Positions 6,870 to 15,018 of a DNA stretch of 15,748 nt are shown one piece after another; the stretch's first letter is position 1, and the number at the start of each line of letters is the position of its first letter. The notes beneath the pieces are model-generated. The model was not told the origin of the DNA, searched no databases, and worked only from the letters and a program-made list of their open reading frames with translations. The DNA comes from Fen731 sp964354265 (GTDB taxonomy: Bacteria; Actinomycetota; Humimicrobiia; Humimicrobiales; Humimicrobiaceae): positions 1-15,748 of the forward strand of contig CAYGYY010000047.1 of assembly GCA_964354265.1 (NCBI GenBank), in the 5' to 3' direction. The translations under genes were made by a program, and so were the position numbers.

Positions 6870-6898
6870 ATTATAAAAATCTTAAAATTAAATGTCAA
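6870..6898 (-). promoter_or_regulatory. Perfect consensus sigma-70-type promoter (TTGACA, 17 bases, TATAAT)
   Basis: On the minus strand TTGACA (6898-6893) is followed by exactly 17 bases and then TATAAT (6875-6870), with AT-rich DNA upstream that could act as an UP element. Transcription would start near 6863 and give a leader of about 115 bases before the antitoxin ATG. It is the only full-consensus promoter I find in the window and is well placed to drive the antitoxin and, by read-through, the glycosyltransferase and GDP-rhamnose genes downstream. Confidence 0.8.
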
Positions 6899-6957
6899 AT
6901 TATTCTAATATAGATAAATTATAGTTTTTTAATGCTTGTTTAATAAATGCCTGCAGT

Positions 6958-8070
6958 TTAAAATCTCCTGCGCACGACTGTTCCGTACAGATATCCGAGC
7001 ATCTTAGCAGCCTCGATGTATGCCATCATGAGAGGAATGGTAAAGAATATGCCTGCTTTTATAGCAGGCAATGACTTCACTTTTCCGCTGTAATGGAAGA
7101 CTTTGCTGTTTTCAAGGAAATAATTTATCCTCAGGTAAGGTTTATACATGAAGAAAAGGAGAAGCGGCAGAATGCCTGCCAGAAACCAGGGGCTTATACT
7201 TGCAGCAAGAGCAATAAGCAGTATCATTAGAGCAAAAGAAACATATCTGGCAAGATGCCTGCCCGGATACATCCTGCCTATGGCATCGCCTTTGGCATAT
7301 CTGAAAAATTGCCTGAATACTGGCACCAGGCTCTCCCTGAGATTCCAGAATACTTCGGCCCGGGGATTAAAACTAATCCTTTTACAGGTTTTTTTTAAAT
7401 TAAAGTTAAACTTCATATCCTCACCGTAATCCATGTTCTGTGGGTAACCCCCCGCCTCTTTCCACGCTGTCCTGCTGAAACTGATATTGCGCGACGACGG
7501 CATGAACCTTTCGCTTCTTATTTCTTCTTTCCGGGGCATCACACATACAGCCAGGCATGACTGGATAAAATTCTCTATATAAGGAAAATTATATCCTCCC
7601 ATAACCAGGGTATTATCATTATCCGAAAAACATCCTGATATCTCCTCCACCCAGTTTTCAGATAATATGCACCCTGCATCACTTACACATATAAACTCAT
7701 TGCCTGCGTTTTCTATTGCAATATTCCTGCCTTCAGCTATTCTTGCTCCATATGCCTGGAATAACTTAACCCTTGAGCTGTTGTTCAAATAACATTCAAA
7801 AACAAGTACTTTGGAACTTTTATGATAAACCGGCTCCTCCCGGTATTCCACTTGCCTGTATTGAGGTGATTTACCAAACCGGCTTTTAAAGTATTCGACT
7901 ATTATTTCAACAGTCCCGTCGTTAGAGCCGCCGTCAACAATTATTATCTCGCCTGGCATGATTGTCTGTTCCAAAAGTGTTTCCAGGAAGGTTTTTATGG
8001 ACTTTGCCTCATTATATACTGTTGTGATAAAACTGACCTGTTCCAAAAATCCTTTTCTTTTTTCTTCCAT
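6958..8070 (-). CDS. Family 2 glycosyltransferase with C-terminal membrane helices
   Basis: GT-A fold transferase. It shows VSFITTVYNE (12-21), VDGGSNDGT (45-53), SDAGC (130-134) as the metal-binding position, GED (216-218) as the likely base region and a QFFRYAKGD segment (254-262), which recalls the Q/R-x-x-R-W-like motif of membrane GT2 enzymes. The C-terminal third has hydrophobic segments at about 275-292, 293-309 and 335-357, so the catalytic domain should be tethered to the cytoplasmic face. The ATG start has no clear ribosome binding site, but the N-terminus fits the family. It is the last gene before the AT-rich break and follows the preceding GT2 gene by 40 bases. The start region of that gap holds a near-palindrome (CTGGTTTAAATCAG). 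The sugar donor is unknown; anchoring suggests a role in lipid-linked glycan assembly. Confidence 0.85.
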   Translation of the reverse strand: MEEKRKGFLEQVSFITTVYNEAKSIKTFLETLLEQTIMPGEIIIVDGGSNDGTVEIIVEYFKSRFGKSPQYRQVEYREEPVYHKSSKVLVFECYLNNSSRVKLFQAYGARIAEGRNIAIENAGNEFICVSDAGCILSENWVEEISGCFSDNDNTLVMGGYNFPYIENFIQSCLAVCVMPRKEEIRSERFMPSSRNISFSRTAWKEAGGYPQNMDYGEDMKFNFNLKKTCKRISFNPRAEVFWNLRESLVPVFRQFFRYAKGDAIGRMYPGRHLARYVSFALMILLIALAASISPWFLAGILPLLLFFMYKPYLRINYFLENSKVFHYSGKVKSLPAIKAGIFFTIPLMMAYIEAAKMLGYLYGTVVRRRF

Positions 8071-8110
8071 TGATGTTTTTTTTAAATATTGTGTCTGGTT
8101 TAAATCAGGT

Positions 8111-9085
8111 TCATACGCCTGAAAAATAAAGCTTAAGAGTATTGCTGCAAATTCCTGCCTGGTTTTTGTAAAAGTTTTTTTTGCCCTTAAAATTAAATAA
8201 CCAGAGAATGCAGTATAAAAAAAATCTGTTCAATGTATATTTAAAATACAGTATACTCAAGACCTGTCCGTGAAACCAGCCATGATTTTTTGCAAAATAA
8301 ATTTTCCTGCTCTTCCAGACCTGGGCTTCCCGTAGCGCCATATTGCGGGAAGCTACCGCGGCATCGAGGTGTTTTATACTGTAGCCGGCATAATAATAAT
8401 TCCTGTATCCTGTCTTTGACAGTGCAAGACAAAGGTCTGTATCTTCACTATACATGAAATAAGCCTCTGAAAAGCGCCCTGCCTCTATGAATATATTCTT
8501 TTTTATAAGCATAAATGCGCCAGAAATCCAGTCAACCGCAGCAGTCGAATCATGGTCCCACCAGGTCATGAAATATGCGCCGAATCTTTTTGATTTTTTA
8601 AACAGCTTTGACAGAAAAAATGCATCATAAAACTGTAATGCAAGCGTCGGAAATGCCCTGCAGCTATGCTGCAAAGAACCATCCTTGTTTATTATACTAG
8701 CTCCTGCAGCTCCTATTTTCTCTATGGAGCTGTTTTCAGAATAAAAATTTATTAATTTTTCCAATCCTTTTTCACAAAGCTCAGTATCAGGATTTAAAAA
8801 TAACAGGAACTCGCCATTTGAAGCTTCAGCCCCGGCATTTGCCGCTTTTGAAAAACCTTGATTCTCCTCCAATTCTATAAACCGGATGGCGCTGTTATCC
8901 ATCTCTGAGATCATACCCCTTATAAATTCGACACTTCCATCTTTTGAACCGTTATCTGATATTACAACCTCCCACGAAAGGCCGCCATTTCCTTTACCCG
9001 TGTCCAGGTATTTATAAATGCTTCTTATGCAGTTTTTAATGAATTCAAGGCTGTTAAAACTTACTATGATAATGCTCAGGTCCAA
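8111..9085 (-). CDS. Family 2 glycosyltransferase, rhamnosyltransferase-like
   Basis: WbbL-like GT2 enzyme of 324 residues. Motifs are LSIIIVSFN (3-11), SDNGSKDG (43-50), NQGFSKAANAG (75-85), LNPDTE (97-102) as the metal site, DWISGAFMLIKK (185-196), YSEDTDLC (212-219) and a conserved His at 239. The order and spacing closely follow the GT2 gene at 5429-6298, so the two are probably related enzymes that add different linkages or act at different steps. A hydrophobic segment near 278-298 may attach it to the membrane. The start is TTG: an in-frame stop lies five codons upstream, no ATG is available, and AAAAAGGA sits about 9 bases before the TTG. The gene follows the GT4 gene by 15 bases. Donor sugar is not determinable here; GDP-D-rhamnose is an inference from the neighbouring pathway. 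Confidence 0.85.
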   Translation of the reverse strand: MDLSIIIVSFNSLEFIKNCIRSIYKYLDTGKGNGGLSWEVVISDNGSKDGSVEFIRGMISEMDNSAIRFIELEENQGFSKAANAGAEASNGEFLLFLNPDTELCEKGLEKLINFYSENSSIEKIGAAGASIINKDGSLQHSCRAFPTLALQFYDAFFLSKLFKKSKRFGAYFMTWWDHDSTAAVDWISGAFMLIKKNIFIEAGRFSEAYFMYSEDTDLCLALSKTGYRNYYYAGYSIKHLDAAVASRNMALREAQVWKSRKIYFAKNHGWFHGQVLSILYFKYTLNRFFLYCILWLFNFKGKKNFYKNQAGICSNTLKLYFSGV

Positions 9086-9100
9086 AATTGCTATTCCTTT

Positions 9101-10756
9101 TTAAATCTTTTGCGCTTCTTCCTTTATAATATCAAGTAACCTGCTTTCAAAATTACCGCTGGAAAATTTACCTGAGCTGCTGATGGCATTTGCGCTTATC
9201 TTATTATATAAACCGGTATCATAATGCCTGCAGACTTCCAGCGTCAGCGCTTTGAGTTGTTCCCAGCTGTCAAACAGGAACCCGTTAAATCCATTTTCTA
9301 TGATTTCTGTCTGTCCTCCCCGGTTTATCACAACAGGTATGCAGCCTGATGCCATTGCTTCGACCGTTGTTATGCCGAAATGCTCGAATTTTTCAGGATG
9401 GCTTTCTTCATCTTCACCCATACCGGAAGCATGCCAGAAAATCAATGCTTTTGAAAAAAGGCTGACCAGATCATCCCAGCCCAGATTTGTCATTATCTTT
9501 ACAGGATATCCCCTGCAGACATCTTCTATCTCTGCAACATATTTCAGATGTTCAGTCTTTTGTTCGACCCCACCGGCAAGGCACAGGGTATATCCAGACA
9601 TTGTCTCGGGATAGTCTTTAAAAATCTCGATAAAAATTTTTGCCAGCTCCAGCTGTTTTTTATTATGATGCTCGGGGAAAAATCTTCCAACACTAAGGAT
9701 TATCTTATCTTTTAAATCAGATTTAAAATCATCTGTTTCAACTGGTGGAAAAAGTATAGTGCTTTTTTTTTGCCAGGACTTTTCTATATATTTCCTGCTG
9801 TATTCCGAAATGGAAATTATCCTGTTATAAGTTTCAAGGAATTTCAGGTCCTTTGGATAGGTCACAAGGAAAAGTGGTATAAAACCAACTATTTTTAGCA
9901 GTAATTTTTTTAAAAGATTGACTTTCTGTTCGTTATAGACGACAGCTCCAAGCTTCCTTGAATCGCCTCCGCCGGTATTTGTCTGGACGGGGTTAAATGT
10001 ATCCGACTGGATAATGAGCCTTAAGTCCCGGCTGCGGGCAGCTTCGGAGATTTCAATTATTACAGCCTGCCTTGCGCCTGCTTCAAGCATTATTTGCTGC
10101 TCAAAAAGCAGATGCATTTTTTCCTGCCGCTGCTTCATATAAAGGATTATCCTGCAATTCATCAGGGCTACCCCTGTTGAAACAGGGTTTTTAACTCCTA
10201 TCCTGATCTTATCCATTCCGGCTTTATAATCTATTACAGCATTTCCGCTTATCCAGCTTCCTCTAAGTAGTAAAAACCTCTTAATGTCGTATATGCCTTC
10301 AACAACCTCCATGCTCTTAAAACTGCCTGAGATCCTGTCAGCCAACCTGTAGAGCCATATTGCAGGCAACCTGAAAAACAGCAGCAAAACTCTGTGCAGT
10401 AACTTAAAGTCCACATCAAACCTGGTCGGAAAATAGCAAAGGTAAATATTACTTGCGCCATATCCCGGGAGTGAGCTCAGATAGGTGCAGTTGATGAAAA
10501 TATTATAGGAACTTGTTATTTTTTTTGCATATTCCTCTGAAAGGAAAGGGAATATCTTTAAGCCTACTTTTGACAGGTCAAGATTCAGCCTTGACTCGAC
10601 TTTCTTAATCTCGACAAAAATGTCTGTGATGAGCTCCACTTTATACAAAGGTTGCCGGGCAAGTATCTCTGCCATTTTGCAACTGTATCTTTCCCCGCCC
10701 CCGGCTGTTGCAAGATACCTGTCATAAATGCCTATTTTTATTGATTTATCTTCCAA
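9101..10756 (-). CDS. Family 4 glycosyltransferase with an inserted beta-rich domain
   Basis: GT-B fold retaining transferase of 551 residues, well above the usual 350-420. The N-terminal lobe starts with IGIYDRYLATAGGGERY (8-24), containing the GGGE loop. The C-terminal lobe has SVGRFFPEHHNKKQ (355-368), LAGG (393-396) and an intact E-x7-E motif, Glu458 to Glu466, in EHFGITTVEAMASG. Between about 150 and 275 lies a segment unlike a standard GT4: alternating hydrophobic strands, few helices, and a SDTFNP...DSRKLG element (251-270). I read it as an inserted beta-sandwich, perhaps for glycan recognition, of a kind I associate with glycosyltransferases of Actinobacteria and relatives. TTG is the only usable start, with AGAAAGG about 11 bases before it. 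Retaining GDP-mannose-dependent transfer is common in GT4 and fits the locus, but the donor is inferred. Confidence 0.8.
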   Translation of the reverse strand: MEDKSIKIGIYDRYLATAGGGERYSCKMAEILARQPLYKVELITDIFVEIKKVESRLNLDLSKVGLKIFPFLSEEYAKKITSSYNIFINCTYLSSLPGYGASNIYLCYFPTRFDVDFKLLHRVLLLFFRLPAIWLYRLADRISGSFKSMEVVEGIYDIKRFLLLRGSWISGNAVIDYKAGMDKIRIGVKNPVSTGVALMNCRIILYMKQRQEKMHLLFEQQIMLEAGARQAVIIEISEAARSRDLRLIIQSDTFNPVQTNTGGGDSRKLGAVVYNEQKVNLLKKLLLKIVGFIPLFLVTYPKDLKFLETYNRIISISEYSRKYIEKSWQKKSTILFPPVETDDFKSDLKDKIILSVGRFFPEHHNKKQLELAKIFIEIFKDYPETMSGYTLCLAGGVEQKTEHLKYVAEIEDVCRGYPVKIMTNLGWDDLVSLFSKALIFWHASGMGEDEESHPEKFEHFGITTVEAMASGCIPVVINRGGQTEIIENGFNGFLFDSWEQLKALTLEVCRHYDTGLYNKISANAISSSGKFSSGNFESRLLDIIKEEAQKI

Positions 10757-10773
10757 TAACTTAAAAACCTTTC

Positions 10774-12171
10774 TTAAAATTCAATTGCCCATTTTTTTAT
10801 CCCTGAATCTGCAACTTTTCTTGACCGCCTTATTTTCAGCCTGGCAAAAATATTTTTTGGCAAAAGATAAAAAAACTCAAATATTATCCTGGCTCTTATA
10901 GGGATATCGGGCCGGCTGCAGCGCCTGCCGGTAAGAATGAGCCTCAGGCAGCCCGCCAGCGCAATTACTGCAGCTGCAAGAAATGCAAAGTATGACCTTA
11001 TAAACAGCGTAAACCAGCCGCATTTAAAAATCGACAGTACCCTGTTTCTAAGTACATAATAAGTAAAAGAAGGCGACCATTCAACACCTGTACCGCAATG
11101 GTGATGCCTTACTATAGAGCCCGGAGAAAAATATATATTCCATCCTTTAAGTCTTGCCCTCCAGAAAAGGTCCATGTCCTCATAATATGTAAAAAAGGAT
11201 CTGTCAAAACCCCCTGTTTCTTCAATCATCTTCCTGCTTATAAGAAGACTGCTCCCGCTTGGCGCAAATATTTCTTCCTCCCTGTCAAATTGCCCACTAT
11301 CAATTGAATCAGAGCCCCTGTCCCTTGCATAAAATGACCTGTTTACCTCTATGCCGCAACTGTTAATTAAATCAGCGCAAAATACAAAATCGTTTTTTTT
11401 TATTTTAAAAACAACTGCCGACTTACCATCAGGCGTATTACCGCTATGGATCACATTATCTGGTGTTTTTGCAGGTATTCTAACTTGCATACCTGTAATG
11501 CTGCTACTGCTGTATGACTGAATCTTTATCTCAATCTCATTATCCGGGTCTGCAACAGGTATTGCAATCAGCGCCTTATCGCTAACAAGCCAGGATGTAA
11601 TTGTCCCGTCCCTGTCTCGTGTATCCGGCCGGCAGTTCTTTAAAAATCTGATACTTTTGCAAAGATTTTCTTCCAGGTAACAGACACCAAGGCTCCCGGA
11701 CTTTTGTCCATTTTTTATGCTGACATCCAGGAACCGTAAAGAAGGACCACAGGTTATGAACTCAAGTATGATATATCTGTAAAAGAAAAGGACTTTAGAA
11801 GCTGCAGCTCCCGCTTTTACAGGCCTTCCCTCCATAGTCACGGATTTTATCATTTCAATAAGCCATTTTCTGTCAACAACGCAGTCATTATTAATCAGGG
11901 CAATGAAGTCGCCGGTTGAATGGTTAAACCCTGCATTGTTTCCCTGCGCATAGCCATAGTTTTTATCCATACTTATTATATTTACCCAGGGATATCTTGT
12001 GTTAACCATTGTGCATGAGTTGTCAGCTGAATTATTGTCAACCATGATTGTTTGTATCTTACCTGCAGGATAATCCAGCCCTGATATGGAATCAAAAAGG
12101 TCCGCCAGAAACCTGGCACCGTTGTGATTTACAGTTATTATAGAAACTGTGGGGAAATGCATGTCTTCCAA
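10774..12171 (-). CDS. Family 2 glycosyltransferase with an inserted beta-rich domain
   Basis: GT2 enzyme of 465 residues, roughly 130 more than its neighbours of the same family. It shows VSIITVNHN (9-17), VDNNSAD (44-50), NYGYAQGNNAG (71-81), NNDCVVD (94-100), then a beta-rich stretch from about 128 to 265. The GT2 core then resumes with INSCGIEV (269-276), YYEDMDLFWR (329-338) and HHHCGT (356-361). The flanking core pieces are intact, so the insert looks like a domain and not an error. One or two hydrophobic helices (about 393-413) follow. The TTG start is favoured because GGAG lies seven bases before it; an ATG three codons later is also possible. It is 17 bases upstream of the GT4 gene that carries a similar insert, which suggests the two enzymes act on the same glycan. 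Substrates unknown. Confidence 0.82.
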   Translation of the reverse strand: MEDMHFPTVSIITVNHNGARFLADLFDSISGLDYPAGKIQTIMVDNNSADNSCTMVNTRYPWVNIISMDKNYGYAQGNNAGFNHSTGDFIALINNDCVVDRKWLIEMIKSVTMEGRPVKAGAAASKVLFFYRYIILEFITCGPSLRFLDVSIKNGQKSGSLGVCYLEENLCKSIRFLKNCRPDTRDRDGTITSWLVSDKALIAIPVADPDNEIEIKIQSYSSSSITGMQVRIPAKTPDNVIHSGNTPDGKSAVVFKIKKNDFVFCADLINSCGIEVNRSFYARDRGSDSIDSGQFDREEEIFAPSGSSLLISRKMIEETGGFDRSFFTYYEDMDLFWRARLKGWNIYFSPGSIVRHHHCGTGVEWSPSFTYYVLRNRVLSIFKCGWFTLFIRSYFAFLAAAVIALAGCLRLILTGRRCSRPDIPIRARIIFEFFYLLPKNIFARLKIRRSRKVADSGIKKWAIEF

Positions 12172-12207
12172 TTAGCTGCTCCAGTCTTCTGATAAAATAC
12201 GAAGGCT

Positions 12208-12588
12208 TTAGCCGCCCCGTGAGATTACTATTACTCCCACTGTAACTATTGCTGCTCCAGCCCAGCGTATGGGATTTACATCCTCTTTAAGTACAAATTT
12301 CGAGACTACCAGTATCAGGACATAAGTAAGCCCGATGAAAGGATATGCAAAACTCAAATCTACAGTAGAAAGGACTACAAGCCATATTGCAGCCGAAATT
12401 ACATAACAAAAAAGCCCTATTAAGACCATCGGACTCTTCAGGACACCCAAAAAAAACTGGCCAACCGCCCCTAAACTGTTTATATTTATCTGCCCTATTT
12501 TATTCAACCCGAGCTTTAAGAGTATCTGTCCGCCGACAGCTATCCCTATGCTTAATAGAATCAGAAGAATAGATGATGTTAAACTCAA
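12208..12588 (-). CDS. Small EmrE/ArnE-like membrane transporter (drug/metabolite transporter superfamily)
   Basis: 126-residue protein with four hydrophobic helices (about 5-25, 43-64, 66-98 with a bend, 108-124). It has features of small DMT proteins: GGQILLKLG (19-27), AAIWLVVLSTVDLSFAYPF (66-84) and a terminal half-helix after KED. It most resembles the ArnE/ArnF-like and EamA-like subunits that move lipid-linked sugars or small molecules. In a polysaccharide locus, flipping of an undecaprenyl-phosphate sugar is a reasonable guess. A TTG at 12657 would add 23 hydrophilic residues but has no ribosome binding site. The TTG at 12588 is preceded by AAGGAG at nine bases and puts the first helix at the N-terminus, so I prefer it. 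ArnE/F-type flippases usually work as pairs; only one gene is present here, so it may form a homodimer. Confidence 0.75.
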   Translation of the reverse strand: MSLTSSILLILLSIGIAVGGQILLKLGLNKIGQININSLGAVGQFFLGVLKSPMVLIGLFCYVISAAIWLVVLSTVDLSFAYPFIGLTYVLILVVSKFVLKEDVNPIRWAGAAIVTVGVIVISRGG

Positions 12589-12677
12589 ACTTTTTTTCTC
12601 CTTTTTTAATAGATTATCCAACTCTTTATCTGTCCCCGCTAAAAATATTTGGCTCAAAAAACCAGATTATAATACTA

Positions 12678-15005
12678 TTAAAGCTTTTTAGCTATAAAGT
12701 ACTTGTTTGAAAGTGTAAGCCCCATTATCCTGTCAATATTCTCTATATCGCCCAATAATACCTCCAGCCTTTCATCAAGCTCAGTATTCTGTTTTTCAAT
12801 TTTTCCCAGCTTGTCCTGAAGCATGTTTTTCAAAGTGTTTATATCAACGCCGAGGTTTGATATCTGGTATTGAAGGGTCCTGAAAATATTGTAATAAATA
12901 AATATCATTCTTTCCCTGTTCTTTGCGTTAAGTTCATTTACTTCCCTGTTTATCTGCACTTGAATGTTATTATTTATAGCCTGTATTGAGGTATTATAAC
13001 TTTTTCTCAGGTTTTCCATATAGAGGCCTGTAACTGCATAAAGATATTTTTTCATCCTGCCCCTTATGCTCTTATCGCTTGCAAGTTCATCCGAATCAAG
13101 GATATTCAATCCTTTTAAAAGGGACAGCTCCTTAAAATCCTGGCGGGATAATTTGATTTCAAAAAGCTCAATGAGTTCATTTTTATTATAAATCTCTTCT
13201 ATCAGTTCCTGTTGTTTAGTCTGGATGCCTGATTCGCTCACATCCATTCCTATTCTATCCCATATGCCTTTACTTATGACCTCATATCCGGTATTTTTAA
13301 AAATATATTCAATTGTGAATTCATCAATCCTGTCGCCAGTTTTATCACTTATGTCTTCACCGCTGAATAATTTCAGTATTCCCCTGTTTTCAGGAATTGA
13401 AAAAAATAGCACACCGTCAGTGCGCAGCTTCATTCCTATAACATTAAGAAGATCATAGAAGAACTTTGGGGATAGTTTGCTGAAGGTGTTATTTACTATT
13501 ACTCCATCAAACCTGGTCCTGCTCAGTATCTTGGTCTTAAGAAAACCAATTTTATCAAACATGCCCAGGTCCTTTTCGCGCTCTGAAACAATATTACCAA
13601 CTTCAACAAAAAATAACTTTCCCAGGTCTCCTTCTTTTAATATTTCCTTGTCGCGGAAAATATTTGATGTAAGGACCAGGATGTTTGTTGCTCCGCTTAA
13701 ATTATTCTTAATAACGTTGACAATCTTATTATTCTGGAAATTAATAATCTCCATTATTTTTTTCTTGTCGGCAGCATATTCCGGACGGATGCAGTATTCT
13801 ACAAGAGGTTTGGAAACATTCTCCCAGTAAAACCTGGGGGTAAGCTTTTCAAGATTCCTCCTGTAAATATCTTTTAAGCTTCTATTTGTCAGCATACTTT
13901 CTATTACTCTTGCAAGCTGGTGAGTGTTTTCGTATTTTACGACTTCACCTATATTTTCTTCCTTCACCATTTTGGCAATTGAATCGCCTTCTGAAGTGAT
14001 TACGGGAAGTTTTGCCCATATATAATCCATTACCCTTGTCCTGTAAGCAAATTCAGTTTCCAGTTTGTCCTGGTGTATGGAAAGTCCCGCAGAAGATTCA
14101 AGAAGAAAATTCTGGCGCATTTCATAAGGTACCCATTCATTAAAAAAAACAAATTTGTCATATAAGTCCAGCTCCCTGCTAAGGTTGATTGCTTCTATGC
14201 ATCTTTTCATTTCAGGCAGCTTGGGATCAGGGTGTTTTATGCCGGCAAAAACAAGTTTTATATCCTTACGGCCCCTGGTTATCTCCCATATTGACTTGAT
14301 TACAGTTATGGGATCAAGCCAGTTCCATATTCCACCACCCCATAAAACTACCATGTCCTCATCCTTTATTGCAGGGATGATTTTCTTTATGGACTCCCCT
14401 GTATGTTTGGGTGGCGCAGACGGTATGCCAAATGGCACTATATCTATTAATTTTTTCAGGGTGCTATCATCATCATAAGAATAAGGATTTATCCTGCCCA
14501 TTGCATTAAGCATGCCGAGCCAGTAGCTTCTCTGTTTTTCACTTGCGCATATAAAGAAATCACCTATGGATATCTGAAATTTCAGCAGGTCAACATTTGC
14601 TTTATCTATGCGCAAGCGTTCAGCGATATCTGCGCTTTTGTACATCTCCAGGCTTTCAAGGTTAAATGGATTGTAAAGGTCTACTATGATCCTGCCCTTA
14701 AAATTCTTTATGAATGGAAAATAATGCAGTATATGTCCCTGTATAAGAATAATGTCTGAAACTTCCATATATCTTTTCAATGACCTGTGGTTATTAATGT
14801 CAAAAGTTATATTTTTTATTCCATTGATAAGGTCAATGTCGACTTTGTTTGGTGTTGCAAGGACGACATCGGCATAATTTGAAATGATATTTGCAAATTC
14901 ATAAAACCTTATCCCCGGTCCGGCCATTTGTTTGCCTATTATATCGTAACTGATTATAAGGACTCTATTGGTGCCCTTTTTTAATTCTATAAGTTCTTCT
15001 TCCAT
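12678..15005 (-). CDS. Three-part protein: GT4-like glycosyltransferase, degenerate methyltransferase-like region, C-terminal coiled coil
   Basis: 775 residues. Residues 13-410 form a GT-B glycosyltransferase: MAGPGIRFYEFA (27-38), WGGGIWNWLDP (222-232), FAGIKHPDP (253-261) and AYRTRVMDYIWAKLPVITSEGD (320-341). The canonical E-x7-E motif is not clear. Residues about 436-590 look like a Rossmann-type methyltransferase (NILVLTSN, FDGVIVNNTFSKL, LRTDGVLFFSIPE, then an IEYIFKNTGYEV segment), but the glycine-rich SAM loop is missing at the first strand. Residues about 668-760 are heptad-like and charged, probably a long coiled coil, and the end has no membrane helix. AGGAG five bases before ATG supports the start. 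It lies 13 bases after a GT2 gene. The layout recalls the WbdD chain terminators of mannan O-antigens, where a coiled coil acts as a length ruler. WbdD has a kinase and an active methyltransferase, so the parallel is only architectural. Confidence 0.8.
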   Translation of the reverse strand: MEEELIELKKGTNRVLIISYDIIGKQMAGPGIRFYEFANIISNYADVVLATPNKVDIDLINGIKNITFDINNHRSLKRYMEVSDIILIQGHILHYFPFIKNFKGRIIVDLYNPFNLESLEMYKSADIAERLRIDKANVDLLKFQISIGDFFICASEKQRSYWLGMLNAMGRINPYSYDDDSTLKKLIDIVPFGIPSAPPKHTGESIKKIIPAIKDEDMVVLWGGGIWNWLDPITVIKSIWEITRGRKDIKLVFAGIKHPDPKLPEMKRCIEAINLSRELDLYDKFVFFNEWVPYEMRQNFLLESSAGLSIHQDKLETEFAYRTRVMDYIWAKLPVITSEGDSIAKMVKEENIGEVVKYENTHQLARVIESMLTNRSLKDIYRRNLEKLTPRFYWENVSKPLVEYCIRPEYAADKKKIMEIINFQNNKIVNVIKNNLSGATNILVLTSNIFRDKEILKEGDLGKLFFVEVGNIVSEREKDLGMFDKIGFLKTKILSRTRFDGVIVNNTFSKLSPKFFYDLLNVIGMKLRTDGVLFFSIPENRGILKLFSGEDISDKTGDRIDEFTIEYIFKNTGYEVISKGIWDRIGMDVSESGIQTKQQELIEEIYNKNELIELFEIKLSRQDFKELSLLKGLNILDSDELASDKSIRGRMKKYLYAVTGLYMENLRKSYNTSIQAINNNIQVQINREVNELNAKNRERMIFIYYNIFRTLQYQISNLGVDINTLKNMLQDKLGKIEKQNTELDERLEVLLGDIENIDRIMGLTLSNKYFIAKKL

Positions 15006-15018
15006 TTATTCTCCTGTC

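Larger units (their letters stand above)
6758..6957. other. AT-rich leader and promoter region between the two gene sets
   Basis: This 200-base stretch is the most AT-rich in the window. It carries the consensus promoter, palindromes and inverted repeats listed separately, and no reading frame. It has no GC-rich terminator for the glycosyltransferase that ends at 6958, so some read-through from that gene is possible. Confidence 0.6.

Noticed and set aside
8095..8108. Near-palindrome CTGGTTTAAATCAG between two GT2 genes
   Set aside because: It has two mismatches, no T-tract and no associated promoter, so it is too weak to call.
8241..8432. Minus-strand frame in another phase within the GT2 gene, considered as a frameshifted tail
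   Set aside because: The GT2 frame is intact through its last motif and ends normally, so no frameshift is needed.
13477..13830. Plus-strand frame of 117 codons inside the 775-residue gene
   Set aside because: It is antisense to a well-supported gene, and the Leu/Ser/Ile-rich translation is typical of a shadow frame.
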